Origin: JBNLBS01 sp050303415
Lineage (GTDB): Bacteria > Pseudomonadota > Gammaproteobacteria > Methylococcales > Methylomonadaceae
Length of the DNA: 64,000 bases
Reading direction: 5' to 3'
NCBI GenBank assembly: GCA_050303415.1
Contig: JBNLBS010000001.1
Location: 173,795 to 237,794 of the forward strand
The position numbers and the translations under genes are program-made. A model generated the notes under the pieces. It had not been told where the DNA came from. It saw only the letters and a program-made list of their open reading frames with translations, and did not search any database. Shown one piece after another: positions 1-8,325 of this stretch. Within the stretch, counting starts at the first letter, position 1, and the number at the start of each line of letters is the position of its first letter.

Positions 1-791
1 CCAACAAACCCCCAGTTTTCCAGGTAATGTTGAAAACTACCATCCCACCCGGCATAAGGACTGCCCGTTACCGCGCCCAGCTGTAAATCAAAACGGTCAA
101 AAAACTTATAATTAAACAATATCCCCGTGTGAGAAAAAGGTTCAGCAAATTGCATAGTATAGGAGCGGGAATAAAAAAAATTATTGGGGGCTGTTACTGT
201 TTCAGTACCGACAATTGTATAAAATTCGCCTAGCTTGATTCGTAATCCCTCGCCGATGGGTGCCAATATATCAAGATATGCCTGAGGAAAGGCTATTCCA
301 TAAATGCTCTGGTGTAACAAATGTGAATCCCAATGGTTACCTGGGTCACCCATTGAGCGCGTATAAAAAGCATCACTGCCAAAGACAAAGTCAAGCCGCC
401 CACCCCAACTCCACTGACTCACCTTACCCCCTACCTCTGGATCCCTCTCCAGAAGCAAATACAATTGATTTAATTGCAATTCATTAGACCTGTCTGAAAA
501 ACCTACGGGTCCATTAAAGTGATTATCGGGGTGATCAGGATTAATCGCCACACCACCATTTAACCAACCGTCAACATTTACGCCCCATTGTTCCAACAGA
601 CTGGTTTCTGTGCTTTTGGGCTGAACAAGAAATTTATACAGCCCTTCATTGGCAGAACCATCTACAACACTACAAACAGCCAGCGCTAGCAAAAGTAAAG
701 TTCGGGCTGCAACCGAAAGTCCATATTTTAAAATTTGGTCTTGATATCCATACAATCCTATATAACTGTTAAGGCATGATTTTCCACACAT
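1..791 (-). CDS. Outer-membrane beta-barrel porin, BBP2/OmpL-like (3' end outside window)
   Basis: I translated this by hand because it runs off the left edge. It is an open minus-strand frame of about 263 codons. It has a hydrophobic signal sequence (ARTLLLLALAVCSVVDGSA) and then the hallmarks of the BBP2 / OmpL-like porin family: GWLNGGVAINPDHPDNHFNG, a DRSNELQLNQLYLLLER stretch, and a GEFYTIVGTETVTAPNNFFY stretch. It probably forms a passive pore in the outer membrane; the substrate is unknown. The first in-frame ATG (791) gives a long n-region, and a TTG at 755 is a possible start. No clear ribosome-binding site decides between them. The C-terminal strands are not visible. Confidence 0.75.
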   Translation of the reverse strand, partial: MCGKSCLNSYIGLYGYQDQILKYGLSVAARTLLLLALAVCSVVDGSANEGLYKFLVQPKSTETSLLEQWGVNVDGWLNGGVAINPDHPDNHFNGPVGFSDRSNELQLNQLYLLLERDPEVGGKVSQWSWGGRLDFVFGSDAFYTRSMGDPGNHWDSHLLHQSIYGIAFPQAYLDILAPIGEGLRIKLGEFYTIVGTETVTAPNNFFYSRSYTMQFAEPFSHTGILFNYKFFDRFDLQLGAVTGSPYAGWDGSFQHYLENWGFV

Positions 792-924
792 AGATACAGC
801 TGTCAGGCTAAAACCCAACACCCCCCTTAATTAATCAATTCTAAATAAAACAAATCTCCCTGAAATTTTCAGCATCAAACTCACTTAATCTTTTTTCCCT
901 TAAAGATTAACATTGAAAATACAA

Positions 925-944
925 TAGTATCGATACGATATTAT
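925..944 (+). promoter_or_regulatory. Copy 1 of a 20-bp repeat with GTATCGATAC palindromic core
   Basis: The 20-bp unit TAGTATCGATACGATATTAT matches 18 of 20 positions with the unit at 1048-1067, in the same orientation and 123 bp away. Both contain the perfect palindrome GTATCGATAC. Their place between divergently read genes (porin on minus, membrane protein and carbonic anhydrase on plus) fits a paired operator. The binding protein is unknown. Confidence 0.45.
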
Positions 945-1028
945 TTCAAGGGGTCCGACTTGCCTTGCTGGAATCAATTTACTTGCGTGTTATCAGACAA
1001 CCGATAGTGATTGCTCTAGTAAAGAAAG

Positions 1029-1050
1029 TTGAAAGGTTTTTGTAAGGTAG
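1029..1050 (+). promoter_or_regulatory. Tandem 11-bp direct repeat, putative OmpR-family response-regulator site
   Basis: TTGAAAGGTTT is followed without a gap by TTGTAAGGTAG. The 11-bp period is typical of OmpR/PhoB-family DNA-binding sites. The sequence is a degenerate version of the perfect tandem TTGAAAGGTTG repeat at 11437-11458, which lies between the two-component system and the second carbonic anhydrase. The site lies about 90 bp upstream of the gene at 1139 and overlaps the start of the 20-bp repeat at 1048. Confidence 0.45.
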
Positions 1051-1067
1051 TATCGATACAATACTAT
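1048..1067 (+). promoter_or_regulatory. Copy 2 of the 20-bp GTATCGATAC repeat
   Basis: TAGTATCGATACAATACTAT is the second copy of the unit at 925-944 (18/20 identical). It sits 71 bp before the start codon at 1139. Its first three bases overlap the tandem 11-bp repeat at 1029-1050, so two regulators could compete here. Function is inferred only from repetition and palindromy. Confidence 0.45.
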
Positions 1068-1138
1068 CTGAACGGTCAATTAGGTACTGGCTGTTAATCA
1101 GTTGTTTTTTTAACTGTGAAGATTCAGGCATAAACCGT

Positions 1139-1525
1139 ATGAAAAAAATCACACGCTACTGGTTATGGATATTAATTTTTGCAGTAATCCTTGCTCCCGA
1201 TGCTGTTATATGGCTGATGCATCATCTGATTGTGGGGATATTTGAAATATTGGAAGCAATCCTGGATGAAATCGTAGAGCATTTCTTTCATACCGATAGG
1301 CACACAACCCAAATCATTGTGTTTTACATCATGTTCGGAATGTTTGCCTACCTTGCTTATAAAGCGGTGAGACTGTGCCAACATAAATTCACAGAACTGA
1401 AAACACTTTATCCATTTTGGAGCGAACAAATTAAGAGTTATTGGCAGCAACAATCTATACCCAAAAAGCTCAGAGTTGTCTGCAGTATTGTAGGCGTTTT
1501 AGGCGTGAGTTACTTAATGTTTTAA
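1139..1525 (+). CDS. Small integral membrane protein, unknown function
   Basis: A 128-residue protein I do not recognise. Three hydrophobic stretches are visible: residues ~7-25 (YWLWILIFAVILAPDAVIWL), ~60-78 (IIVFYIMFGMFAYLAYKA) and ~110-127 (VVCSIVGVLGVSYLMF). Between the first two lies an acidic, His-containing segment (LEAILDEIVEHFFHTDRH). It lies 35 bp before the carbonic anhydrase gene in the same direction, with a Shine-Dalgarno-like AAGGAAAA in the gap, so the two are probably cotranscribed. That suggests, without proving, a role in bicarbonate or pH handling. The repeats at 925-1067 lie in its upstream region. Confidence 0.6.
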   Translation: MKKITRYWLWILIFAVILAPDAVIWLMHHLIVGIFEILEAILDEIVEHFFHTDRHTTQIIVFYIMFGMFAYLAYKAVRLCQHKFTELKTLYPFWSEQIKSYWQQQSIPKKLRVVCSIVGVLGVSYLMF

Positions 1526-1560
1526 ACAAGCCTCTTGCCAGCTTAAAATAAGGAAAAAAG

Positions 1561-2286
1561 ATGAATTCGTTTGAAAAATTATTACAACAAAATCAACGGT
1601 GGGCATCTGAAAAAAAACAGCAGGATTCTAGTTTTTTCGAAAATTTATCCGAAACCCAATCACCGGAATTTTTATGGATAGGTTGTTCAGATAGCCGGGT
1701 GCCGGCAGAAGTAGTGGTCAATGCTCAACCAGGCGAAATTTTTAATCATCGAAATATTGCCAATCAAGTGATTCATACCGACTTTAATTGTCTAAGTGTG
1801 TTGCAATATGCCGTCAACAGATTAAAAGTTAAACATATAATTGTTTGTGGTCATTATAACTGTGGCGGCATACAAGTCGCGCTAAAAAACCAATCACCCC
1901 AAGCGGTTCAAACCAACAAATGGCTGATGCACATCAAAAACACTTACCGCTTGCATCAACGTGAACTGGATAATATTCAAGGTGACAATAATCGGGTGAA
2001 CCGCTTGGCCGAACTGAACGTAATTGAACAGATCCATTCATTGGCTCACACGTCTATTATCCAAAAAGCCTGGCATGAAGAGGAAATACCTATGCTTCAT
2101 GGCTGGATGTATAACTTGCACGATGGATTGATTCAACCACTAATTTGTCTATCGCCTGAAACTAAATTAATAGACTCGATTTTTCAATATGAAGAAAAAA
2201 CGGAGCAAAAGCTTATTGATGTGGCAAAAGCAAATTATCTGGATGATCCGGAGCTTAATCACTGCAATAGACGTTTCGGTACCTAG
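1561..2286 (+). CDS. can: Beta-class carbonic anhydrase (paralogue 1)
   Basis: Catalyses reversible CO2 hydration to bicarbonate in the cytoplasm. The zinc and catalytic residues are all in place and numbered as in E. coli Can: Cys42, Asp44 and Arg46 (GCSDSR), then His98 and Cys101 (CGHYNCGG). The ribosome-binding site is AAGGAAAAA. The protein is 241 residues, about 28 longer than its paralogue at 11521. The extra part is a C-terminal tail (from about EEKTEQKLIDVAKANYLDD) with no recognised domain. It is very similar to the second copy across the core, so the two are recent paralogues in one replicon. It probably shares a transcript with the membrane protein at 1139. Confidence 0.93.
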   Translation: MNSFEKLLQQNQRWASEKKQQDSSFFENLSETQSPEFLWIGCSDSRVPAEVVVNAQPGEIFNHRNIANQVIHTDFNCLSVLQYAVNRLKVKHIIVCGHYNCGGIQVALKNQSPQAVQTNKWLMHIKNTYRLHQRELDNIQGDNNRVNRLAELNVIEQIHSLAHTSIIQKAWHEEEIPMLHGWMYNLHDGLIQPLICLSPETKLIDSIFQYEEKTEQKLIDVAKANYLDDPELNHCNRRFGT

Positions 2287-2473
2287 TGACGACAATCATT
2301 TACATAAATACCTAGCGGTAGGTCTGGCCAAGACAATTCAAGAGGAAAATAAAGTTTCTGGAAATCATTCAGATACACACAGGATTACAAAACAGACATA
2401 AGTGAATAATTTGATCACCATCCGCATGAAATATATGGTCAAGTATCAGGAACCCAGTTTCCTTATGCAGGGA

Positions 2474-3181
2474 TTAAAACAATGAACGAAAGCGATACCC
2501 CCCCAACCAGCTACAGATTTTTTCGTTATCAATCATTTTACTGTCAACGTTATTGCTCGTAAACGGTAAGGTTATTTCAAAATGTTCGGCAATCTCGCGC
2601 CACATCAAGGCCTTACCATCGCTTAGATTGAAGCGCTCTCCACGCAAATTACGGTCATCGCTCAACAAGCATTTGGTAATATCAGTAATATCATCGACAT
2701 GAATTAAGTTGACACGCTTGTCCGGCGTTTTGATTAAACCTTTCTTTAACCAGTCTAAAGGCTGCCGGTTCGGCCCGTAAATACCGGATAAAACCAGTAT
2801 TGTAGCCCCCTGCTCGCGTAACCACTCCTCGCCCAAGACTCGTTCCCTAGACAAATTCAGAGATTGACTTTCATTGATCCATTGCCCCTGCTCCAGCACT
2901 AAGTAACAGGAGCTGCTGGCATAGACAAACAGTTTGTTTACATTCGATAACTTAGCCCGATAAAAAGCCTTGACCTGTTCCAACGGTGCCGCAGGAAAAG
3001 TCCAGACCACATTTTCGCCCGGCTGAATATTATTCCAGCTCTGCCTGTCTTGCAGATTAAAATAAAGACATTCTTGCGCTACGCTTTTTTCATTTGAACA
3101 ATAAGTCTGAACTGCCTCAAGTTGCTGAGCCAGCCTACTGCCCACATAGCCGCCGCCCAGTATCAAACATTTTTCTGTCAT
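2474..3181 (-). CDS. NAD(P)-dependent epimerase/dehydratase-like protein (atypical SDR, YeeZ-like)
   Basis: 235 residues with an N-terminal dinucleotide-binding loop (LILGGGYVGSRLAQQL, residues ~6-21). A YASSSCY segment near residue 93 takes the place of the usual SDR Ser motif, and HVDDI follows further on. It resembles the SDR_a5 / YeeZ group of short extended-type SDR proteins, whose substrates are poorly known. It lies downstream of murJ on the same strand with a 65-bp gap and could be cotranscribed with it. The specific reaction cannot be inferred. Confidence 0.7.
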   Translation of the reverse strand: MTEKCLILGGGYVGSRLAQQLEAVQTYCSNEKSVAQECLYFNLQDRQSWNNIQPGENVVWTFPAAPLEQVKAFYRAKLSNVNKLFVYASSSCYLVLEQGQWINESQSLNLSRERVLGEEWLREQGATILVLSGIYGPNRQPLDWLKKGLIKTPDKRVNLIHVDDITDITKCLLSDDRNLRGERFNLSDGKALMWREIAEHFEITLPFTSNNVDSKMIDNEKICSWLGGYRFRSLF

Positions 3182-3246
3182 TATTTTTATCGTCCAGAAT
3201 TACAGGATAGATTAATCGAATCCGAATTAATTGTCAGACATCAGAT

Positions 3247-4785
3247 CTACCTGGACAACAAATGCCTTGGTCTGATACCGGACAGCAACAGTGATAAAAA
3301 ATAGACACTGGCTGCACTTACAATATATACAGCCAGATTAATCGCCCGTTCCAAAGCGTCCCAATGCAGCCACCAGTTTGAATCGACAAAATGATACAAA
3401 CCAAACGCCATAATTGAATTGGCTAAAATCACTCGCAGCATAAATAATCGCCAGCCTCTGGCCGGCCTATAAACTCCCTCTTTAAGCAAACGCCTTAACA
3501 ATAAAGAGGCATTAAAATATGCCCCCAATGACGTCGCCAATGCCAACCCAGCATGAGCCAAAGGAAAAACCAGTGCCAAATTTAAAAACATATTGGCAAT
3601 CATGGCATAAATGCCATATTTAACCGGGGTTTTCATATCCTTACGCGATGAAAACCCCGGCACCAACACCTTCACCAGAATAAACCCCAGCAAACCAATC
3701 GAATAAGCCATTAAGCTTCGTCCGGCCAAATCGACATCCGTAGCACTAAAAGCATCATATTGAAATAACGTAAACAGCATCGGTTTGGCTAACATTAGCA
3801 AGCCAATGGCTGCCGGCAAACCGATGACCAGCACCAGCCTTAACGCCCAGTCCAGAGATTTTGAAAATGCCACCTCATCTTCAGCAGCATGATTTTTAGA
3901 CAAATTTGGCAAAATAACTGTCGCCAAAGCGATACCAAACACTCCCAGAGGGAATTCAACCAATCGGTCCGAATAATATAACCAGGACACACTGCCTACG
4001 GTTAGAAATGAAGCAATCAAAGTATCCAGTAACAGGTTAATCTGGGTAATGGAGACACCAAAGATAGCCGGCAGCATTAATTTCATAATGCGTTTAACAC
4101 CGTCATCCATAAAACCAAAACGCAATCTGGGCAACAGGCCTAAACGCATCAATGCCGGAAATTGAAACAACAATTGCACCACACCGGCAATAAATACCCC
4201 CCAGGCTAATGCTATAACCGGTTCCGGCATCAACGGAGCCAACCAGACTGCGGCCGATATTAAGCAAATATTTAAAAACACCGGCGTCAAAGCCGGTATA
4301 GCAAATTTGCCATGACTGTTTAAGATGCCGCCTGCAAATGCCACCGATGAGATAAAAAACAAATAAGGAAAGGTTATTTTCAGCATTTGTACTGCCAAGT
4401 CATACTGATTCCCTTCCCATAAAAAACCTGGTGCAAATAACATGATAACCACCGGTGCGCCAACGACACCAACAATAGTCACCAGCATTAATACCAGCGC
4501 TAATGTACCAGCGGTTCTATCAATAAATGCTTTTAATACCGCTTGACTGCCTTGCTCTTTATACTCTGACAAAACCGGAACAAATGCCTGGGCAAAAGCG
4601 CCTTCAGCAAATAGACGCCGTAAAAAATTGGGAATTTTAAAAGCTATAAAAAATGCATCCATACCCGTTCCCGCACCAAACAATTGTGCGAATAACATAT
4701 CCCGTATAAAACCCAGTATTCGTGATAACATTGTCATACTACTGACAATGGCTGTTGATTTAAAAAGCTGCTTGCTCAATGACAC
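3247..4785 (-). CDS. murJ: Lipid II flippase MurJ (MviN)
   Basis: 512 residues, the usual size for MurJ, with about 14 hydrophobic segments. The N-terminus (KSTAIVSSMTMLSRILGFIR, then DMLFAQLFGAGTGMDAFFIA) is the conserved MviN signature. MurJ moves undecaprenyl-linked peptidoglycan precursor (lipid II) across the inner membrane. It is divergent from rpsT, the usual arrangement in Gammaproteobacteria. Just before the start there are only short A/T-rich bases and no strong ribosome-binding site. Confidence 0.95.
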   Translation of the reverse strand: MSLSKQLFKSTAIVSSMTMLSRILGFIRDMLFAQLFGAGTGMDAFFIAFKIPNFLRRLFAEGAFAQAFVPVLSEYKEQGSQAVLKAFIDRTAGTLALVLMLVTIVGVVGAPVVIMLFAPGFLWEGNQYDLAVQMLKITFPYLFFISSVAFAGGILNSHGKFAIPALTPVFLNICLISAAVWLAPLMPEPVIALAWGVFIAGVVQLLFQFPALMRLGLLPRLRFGFMDDGVKRIMKLMLPAIFGVSITQINLLLDTLIASFLTVGSVSWLYYSDRLVEFPLGVFGIALATVILPNLSKNHAAEDEVAFSKSLDWALRLVLVIGLPAAIGLLMLAKPMLFTLFQYDAFSATDVDLAGRSLMAYSIGLLGFILVKVLVPGFSSRKDMKTPVKYGIYAMIANMFLNLALVFPLAHAGLALATSLGAYFNASLLLRRLLKEGVYRPARGWRLFMLRVILANSIMAFGLYHFVDSNWWLHWDALERAINLAVYIVSAASVYFLSLLLSGIRPRHLLSR

Positions 4786-4843
4786 ATCCTTAAAAAATTA
4801 TTATCAACAATAATTGAAAATTTAAAAAACATAGCATATTAAG

Positions 4844-4872
4844 TTGACAATAATAGCATTTATAAAGATAAT
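4844..4872 (+). promoter_or_regulatory. Sigma-70-like promoter for rpsT
   Basis: TTGACA (4844-4849) and GATAAT (4867-4872) are separated by 17 bp and lie 41 bp before the rpsT start codon. A consensus -35, optimal spacing and a near-consensus -10 make this a convincing promoter. Confidence 0.75.
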
Positions 4873-4912
4873 ACCGGGCTCTTAATTAATTATTCAGAAG
4901 AATCGATCTACT

Positions 4913-5176
4913 ATGGCTAATTCAGCACAAGCTAAAAAGCGCGCGCGTCAAGCGGAAAAACGCCGTATTCGCAACGCAGGACAACGTAGCAACCTACGCA
5001 CATTCATCAAAAAAGTTATTGCTTCAGTTGAAGCGGGCGACAAAGAAACAGCTCAAACCGCCTTCAAAACTGCAGTACCTTTAATCGATTCAGCTGTCAA
5101 TAAAGGCCTTATACATAAAAATAAGGCTTCACGCAGCAAAAGCAGACTTAATGCTAAAATTCGCGCAATGGCATAA
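4913..5176 (+). CDS. rpsT: 30S ribosomal protein S20
   Basis: 87 residues, Lys/Arg/Ala-rich, with the typical S20 start (MANSAQAKKRARQAEKRR) and a C-terminus ending in SRSKSRLNAKIRAMA. S20 binds 16S rRNA early in assembly of the small subunit. It is a monocistronic unit: a good promoter lies at 4844-4872 and a strong hairpin terminator at 5195-5234. It is divergent from murJ. Confidence 0.98.
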   Translation: MANSAQAKKRARQAEKRRIRNAGQRSNLRTFIKKVIASVEAGDKETAQTAFKTAVPLIDSAVNKGLIHKNKASRSKSRLNAKIRAMA

Positions 5177-5194
5177 CTAACTGCATATAAATCT

Positions 5195-5234
5195 AAAAAG
5201 GCCGGATATATTTGAATATATCCGGCCTTTTTTT
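5195..5234 (+). terminator. Rho-independent terminator after rpsT (bidirectional)
   Basis: GGCCGGATATA (5200-5210) pairs with TATATCCGGCC (5217-5227) around a 6-nt loop. The stem is flanked by an A-run and followed by TTTTTTT. The flanking A-tract means it can also serve the converging proB transcript. Confidence 0.9.
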
Positions 5235-5266
5235 ATGCTCGAAAATTTATTCCAAACCTCAAAGAA

Positions 5267-6388
5267 CTATATCAGCACCATATTATCACGATGAATCAAT
5301 TCAGCATCATCAGAGTAGCCTAATATTTGTTCAAACTCTGAACTGGGCTTACCAATAATTAGCACCACCTCTTTACAACCGTAATTTACCAGCCCCCTGG
5401 CGATTTCTTTTCCATTCTGATCAAGGCAAGACACCAAATCTCCACGCTCAAAGAGCCCAGAAACTGTTTTTACACCAACAGCCAATAAACTCTTACCGTC
5501 ATCTTTTACGGCATTTGTCGCTCCCACATCAAGCTGCAACTGCCCCTTAACCTGCAACTGTCCAGCCAACCAGCGTTTTCTGGCCACCCAGGGGTCAACA
5601 TTCGGTTTTAAATGCGTACCTAATTCATCCCCGACAATTAATCTGGTCACAACCTCATCAACATCACCAGAAGCTATTAAAGTCGCCGCACCAGAACGCG
5701 CCGCCAACCGAGCAGCCCTGACCTTGGTATACATTCCACCTCGCCCCAGACCACTGCGACTTTCACCTGCCACCTCATCCAGCAAAGCATCTTCAACACC
5801 GATTTCCGAGATTAATTCGGCATTTGAATTAACACTTGGATCACCAGTAAACAACCCCTGCTGATCGGTTAATAAAATCAATAAATCAGCCTCAACCAGA
5901 TTAGCGACCAAAGCCGCCAAAGTATCATTATCACCAAAGCGTATTTCCTCTGTAGCAACCGCATCATTTTCATTAATAACCGGAACCACGCCAAACTGCA
6001 ACAACGTTAACAATGCACTTCTTGCATTTAAGTAGCGCTGACGATGAGACAAATCATCATGAGTCAATAAAACCTGGGCCGTATGCAAACCATGCTTTTG
6101 AAAGTTATTTTCAAAAACCTGCACCAATCCCATCTGCCCCACTGATGCGGCCGCCTGCAATTCATGCAAGGTTCTGGGACGCTGGATTAAGCCCAAGCGA
6201 CTCATGCCTTCGGCAACCGAGCCTGAGGATACCAGAAGCACCTCTATTCCTTGCTGCCTTAAACCTGCCATTTGCTCAACCCAGGCAGCAATCGCCGATT
6301 TATTTAATCCACGACCACCCGCAGTCAACAAAGAACTGCCTATTTTTACAACAACACGCTTTACCTTAGAAAAATCAGTCCTGTTCAT
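5267..6388 (-). CDS. proB: Glutamate 5-kinase
   Basis: First step of proline synthesis: ATP-dependent phosphorylation of glutamate to glutamyl 5-phosphate. An amino-acid kinase domain fills residues ~8-265 (VVKIGSSLL, LLVSSGSVAEGM, PVINENDAV, GRGGMYTKV) and a PUA domain lies at ~280-370. I start it at the ATG at 6388 (MNRTDFSKVKRVVVKIG). The ORF is open 12 codons further, but the family begins just before VVKIGSS, and AGAAAGAG precedes this ATG. The start overlaps the obgE stop by 14 bp, implying translational coupling. Total about 373 residues, as expected for the ProB/PUA type. Confidence 0.95.
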   Translation of the reverse strand: MNRTDFSKVKRVVVKIGSSLLTAGGRGLNKSAIAAWVEQMAGLRQQGIEVLLVSSGSVAEGMSRLGLIQRPRTLHELQAAASVGQMGLVQVFENNFQKHGLHTAQVLLTHDDLSHRQRYLNARSALLTLLQFGVVPVINENDAVATEEIRFGDNDTLAALVANLVEADLLILLTDQQGLFTGDPSVNSNAELISEIGVEDALLDEVAGESRSGLGRGGMYTKVRAARLAARSGAATLIASGDVDEVVTRLIVGDELGTHLKPNVDPWVARKRWLAGQLQVKGQLQLDVGATNAVKDDGKSLLAVGVKTVSGLFERGDLVSCLDQNGKEIARGLVNYGCKEVVLIIGKPSSEFEQILGYSDDAELIHRDNMVLI

Positions 6389-7403
6389 TCTCTTTCTGCT
6401 GCTCCAAAAAATCCATAATGGCAAACATTAACTCTTTGGTTCCATCACCTGTTAATGCCGAAATCTTAAATATCTGCCCTGACCAATCCAATTCATCCGC
6501 TATATCCTGACACACACTTTCCCGCTCATCTTCCGGCAACCGGTCAACCTTATTCAGTACCAGCCAGCGTGGCTTATTAACCAGCTCATCACTCCACTGC
6601 CTAAGCTCATCAATAATCTTCCTTGCCGCCTCAACCGGGGTATCCATGGATTCATAGGGTGCCACATCAACCATATGCAACAACAAACCGGTTCTGGATA
6701 AATGCTTTAAAAACTGTAAGCCCAGTCCCGCCCCTTCGGCAGCCCCTTCAATCACACCGGGAATATCTGCCAGTACAAAACTACGTAAATCACCTACCTT
6801 AACCACACCCAAATTTGGATGCAAAGTGGTAAAAGGATAATCCGCCACTTTTGGCTTGGCCGAAGAAACATAGCGGATCAAGCTGGATTTACCCGCATTT
6901 GGCATACCCAGAAGCCCCACATCGGCAATCAGAGTCAATTCAAGATGTAGTAACCGATGCTCACCCGGCGAACCCTTAGACGTCTGCAATGGCGTCCTAT
7001 TCACACTACTTTTAAATCGCGTATTCCCCAAGCCATGAAAACCGCCCTGGGCAACCAGCAACGTTTCGCCTGCTTTGGTTAAATCACCAATTACTTCACC
7101 GGTTTCGGCATCAGTGACCAAAGTTCCCAAGGGTACCGAAACATAACAGTCATCACCTTTCTTGCCGGTACAATTACGCCCCATACCATTTTGACCGCGC
7201 CCCGCCCTGTGCACCGGATGATAACGAAAGTCCACCAGAGTATTTACATTTTCAGCGGCAACCAGATAAACACTCCCGCCGTCACCGCCATCACCACCAT
7301 CCGGCCCGCCTTTGGGTATATATTTTTCACGCCGAAATGTAGCGACGCCATTACCACCATCACCGGCTTCTACTTTGACTTCCGCTTCATCAACAAATCT
7401 CAT
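6375..7403 (-). CDS. obgE: Ribosome-assembly GTPase ObgE/CgtA
   Basis: 342 residues. The N-terminal Obg fold (1-157) carries the glycine-rich GGPDGGDGGDGG stretch. The G domain has G1 GMPNAGKSS, G3 DIPGVIEGAAEGAGLG and G4 NKVD. It acts in late 50S assembly and in growth control. It lies downstream of rplU-rpmA, the standard order, but a hairpin at 7437-7470 stands between rpmA and obgE, so expression is probably reduced relative to the ribosomal genes. It overlaps proB. Confidence 0.97.
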   Translation of the reverse strand: MRFVDEAEVKVEAGDGGNGVATFRREKYIPKGGPDGGDGGDGGSVYLVAAENVNTLVDFRYHPVHRAGRGQNGMGRNCTGKKGDDCYVSVPLGTLVTDAETGEVIGDLTKAGETLLVAQGGFHGLGNTRFKSSVNRTPLQTSKGSPGEHRLLHLELTLIADVGLLGMPNAGKSSLIRYVSSAKPKVADYPFTTLHPNLGVVKVGDLRSFVLADIPGVIEGAAEGAGLGLQFLKHLSRTGLLLHMVDVAPYESMDTPVEAARKIIDELRQWSDELVNKPRWLVLNKVDRLPEDERESVCQDIADELDWSGQIFKISALTGDGTKELMFAIMDFLEQQKENEQD

Positions 7404-7436
7404 TTTCTTCCGCCGCCACCAAACACAATCGACAAA

Positions 7437-7470
7437 AACAAAAAAAGCCCCACCAAATGGCAGGGCTTTT
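7437..7470 (-). terminator. Hairpin terminator between rpmA and obgE
   Basis: Read on the minus strand, AAAAGCCC (7470-7463) pairs with GGGCTTTT (7450-7443) and is followed by more T residues. It lies just downstream of rpmA and probably attenuates read-through into obgE and proB. Confidence 0.75.
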
Positions 7471-7511
7471 CACAAATCACTAACCATTGCTGCTTTCACA
7501 GCCAAATGGTT

Positions 7512-7769
7512 TTATGCAGCAACAACACTTACAACTTTACGGTTTTTAGGGCCTTTAATTTCAAAAACCACTTTACCTTCAGCTGTTGCAAACAATGTAT
7601 GATCTTTTCCGCAACCAACATTATCACCAGCATGAAATTTAGTTCCGCGCTGACGAACCAGAATGTTACCTGCTAAAACGCTTTGACCACCATAACGCTT
7701 TACGCCCAGGCGTTTTGCATTCGAATCGCGTCCGTTCCGAGTACTACCACCCGCTTTTTTATGAGCCAT
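7512..7769 (-). CDS. rpmA: 50S ribosomal protein L27
   Basis: 85 residues with the characteristic start MAHKKAGGSTRNGRDS and KRLGVKRYGGQ. The flexible N-terminal arm of L27 reaches the peptidyl transferase centre. It follows rplU by 17 bp and is followed by a terminator-like hairpin. Confidence 0.98.
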   Translation of the reverse strand: MAHKKAGGSTRNGRDSNAKRLGVKRYGGQSVLAGNILVRQRGTKFHAGDNVGCGKDHTLFATAEGKVVFEIKGPKNRKVVSVVAA

Positions 7770-7786
7770 CTTTTAACTCCTGTCAG

Positions 7787-8098
7787 TTATGCAGAAATAC
7801 CAGTAACCTGGATTTCTGTGAAGTATTGACGATGCCCCATTTGTTTCATATGGTGCTTGCGTCTTTTAAATTTAATAATTTTTACTTTTTTATGTCTACC
7901 TTGTGAGGTAACAGTAGCAGTAACTTTACCACCATCGACGAATGGCTGACCTACTTTAACTTCGCTGCCAGATTGAACCATCAGCACGTTATCAAATTCA
8001 ACACTATCGCCAACGCCAAGCTCTAGCTTTTCTATTTTTAAGGTCGAACCTTCTTCTACTCGGTACTGTTTACCACCAGTTTGAATTACCGCATACAT
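7787..8098 (-). CDS. rplU: 50S ribosomal protein L21
   Basis: 103 residues from the ATG at 8098 (MYAVIQTGGKQYRVEEG), the universal L21 N-terminus. The frame is open seven codons further upstream, but no family member starts there. It ends with the KRRKHHMKQMGHRQ region. It is first gene of the rplU-rpmA-(obgE-proB) unit, driven by the promoter at 8144-8172, and is divergent from ispB. Confidence 0.97.
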   Translation of the reverse strand: MYAVIQTGGKQYRVEEGSTLKIEKLELGVGDSVEFDNVLMVQSGSEVKVGQPFVDGGKVTATVTSQGRHKKVKIIKFKRRKHHMKQMGHRQYFTEIQVTGISA

Positions 8099-8143
8099 CG
8101 CGTCAGCTCCATCAAGCATTTATCTGTTTAAAGTGAACAGACA

Positions 8144-8172
8144 ATTATATTTTGAAAGACATGTCAAGTCAA
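8144..8172 (-). promoter_or_regulatory. Sigma-70-like promoter for rplU-rpmA
   Basis: On the minus strand TTGACT (8172-8167), a 17-bp spacer and TATAAT (8149-8144) lie about 45 bp before the rplU start. A consensus -10 at ideal spacing supports a strong ribosomal-protein promoter. Confidence 0.75.
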
Positions 8173-8325
8173 ACTCTATTTATGTTTAACTCTATCCGGC
8201 TGACAAAAATAACATAATAAAGCTATTGACACCACCCCGCTTTTTTAAATAGGATGGTTAAATTTATTTTCGTCTCAATTAATAATTGCTGCCGAAAATT
8301 GCATTTAACCATCAATAATTAATAA

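Noticed and set aside
2189..2401. Plus-strand frame overlapping the end of carbonic anhydrase 1
   Set aside because: Basic, low-quality sequence in another frame of the carbonic anhydrase tail. No sign of a programmed frameshift or of a separate gene.
7191..7676. 161-residue plus-strand frame opposite obgE and rpmA
   Set aside because: It lies entirely antisense to two clear genes and a terminator, and its composition is that of a shadow frame.
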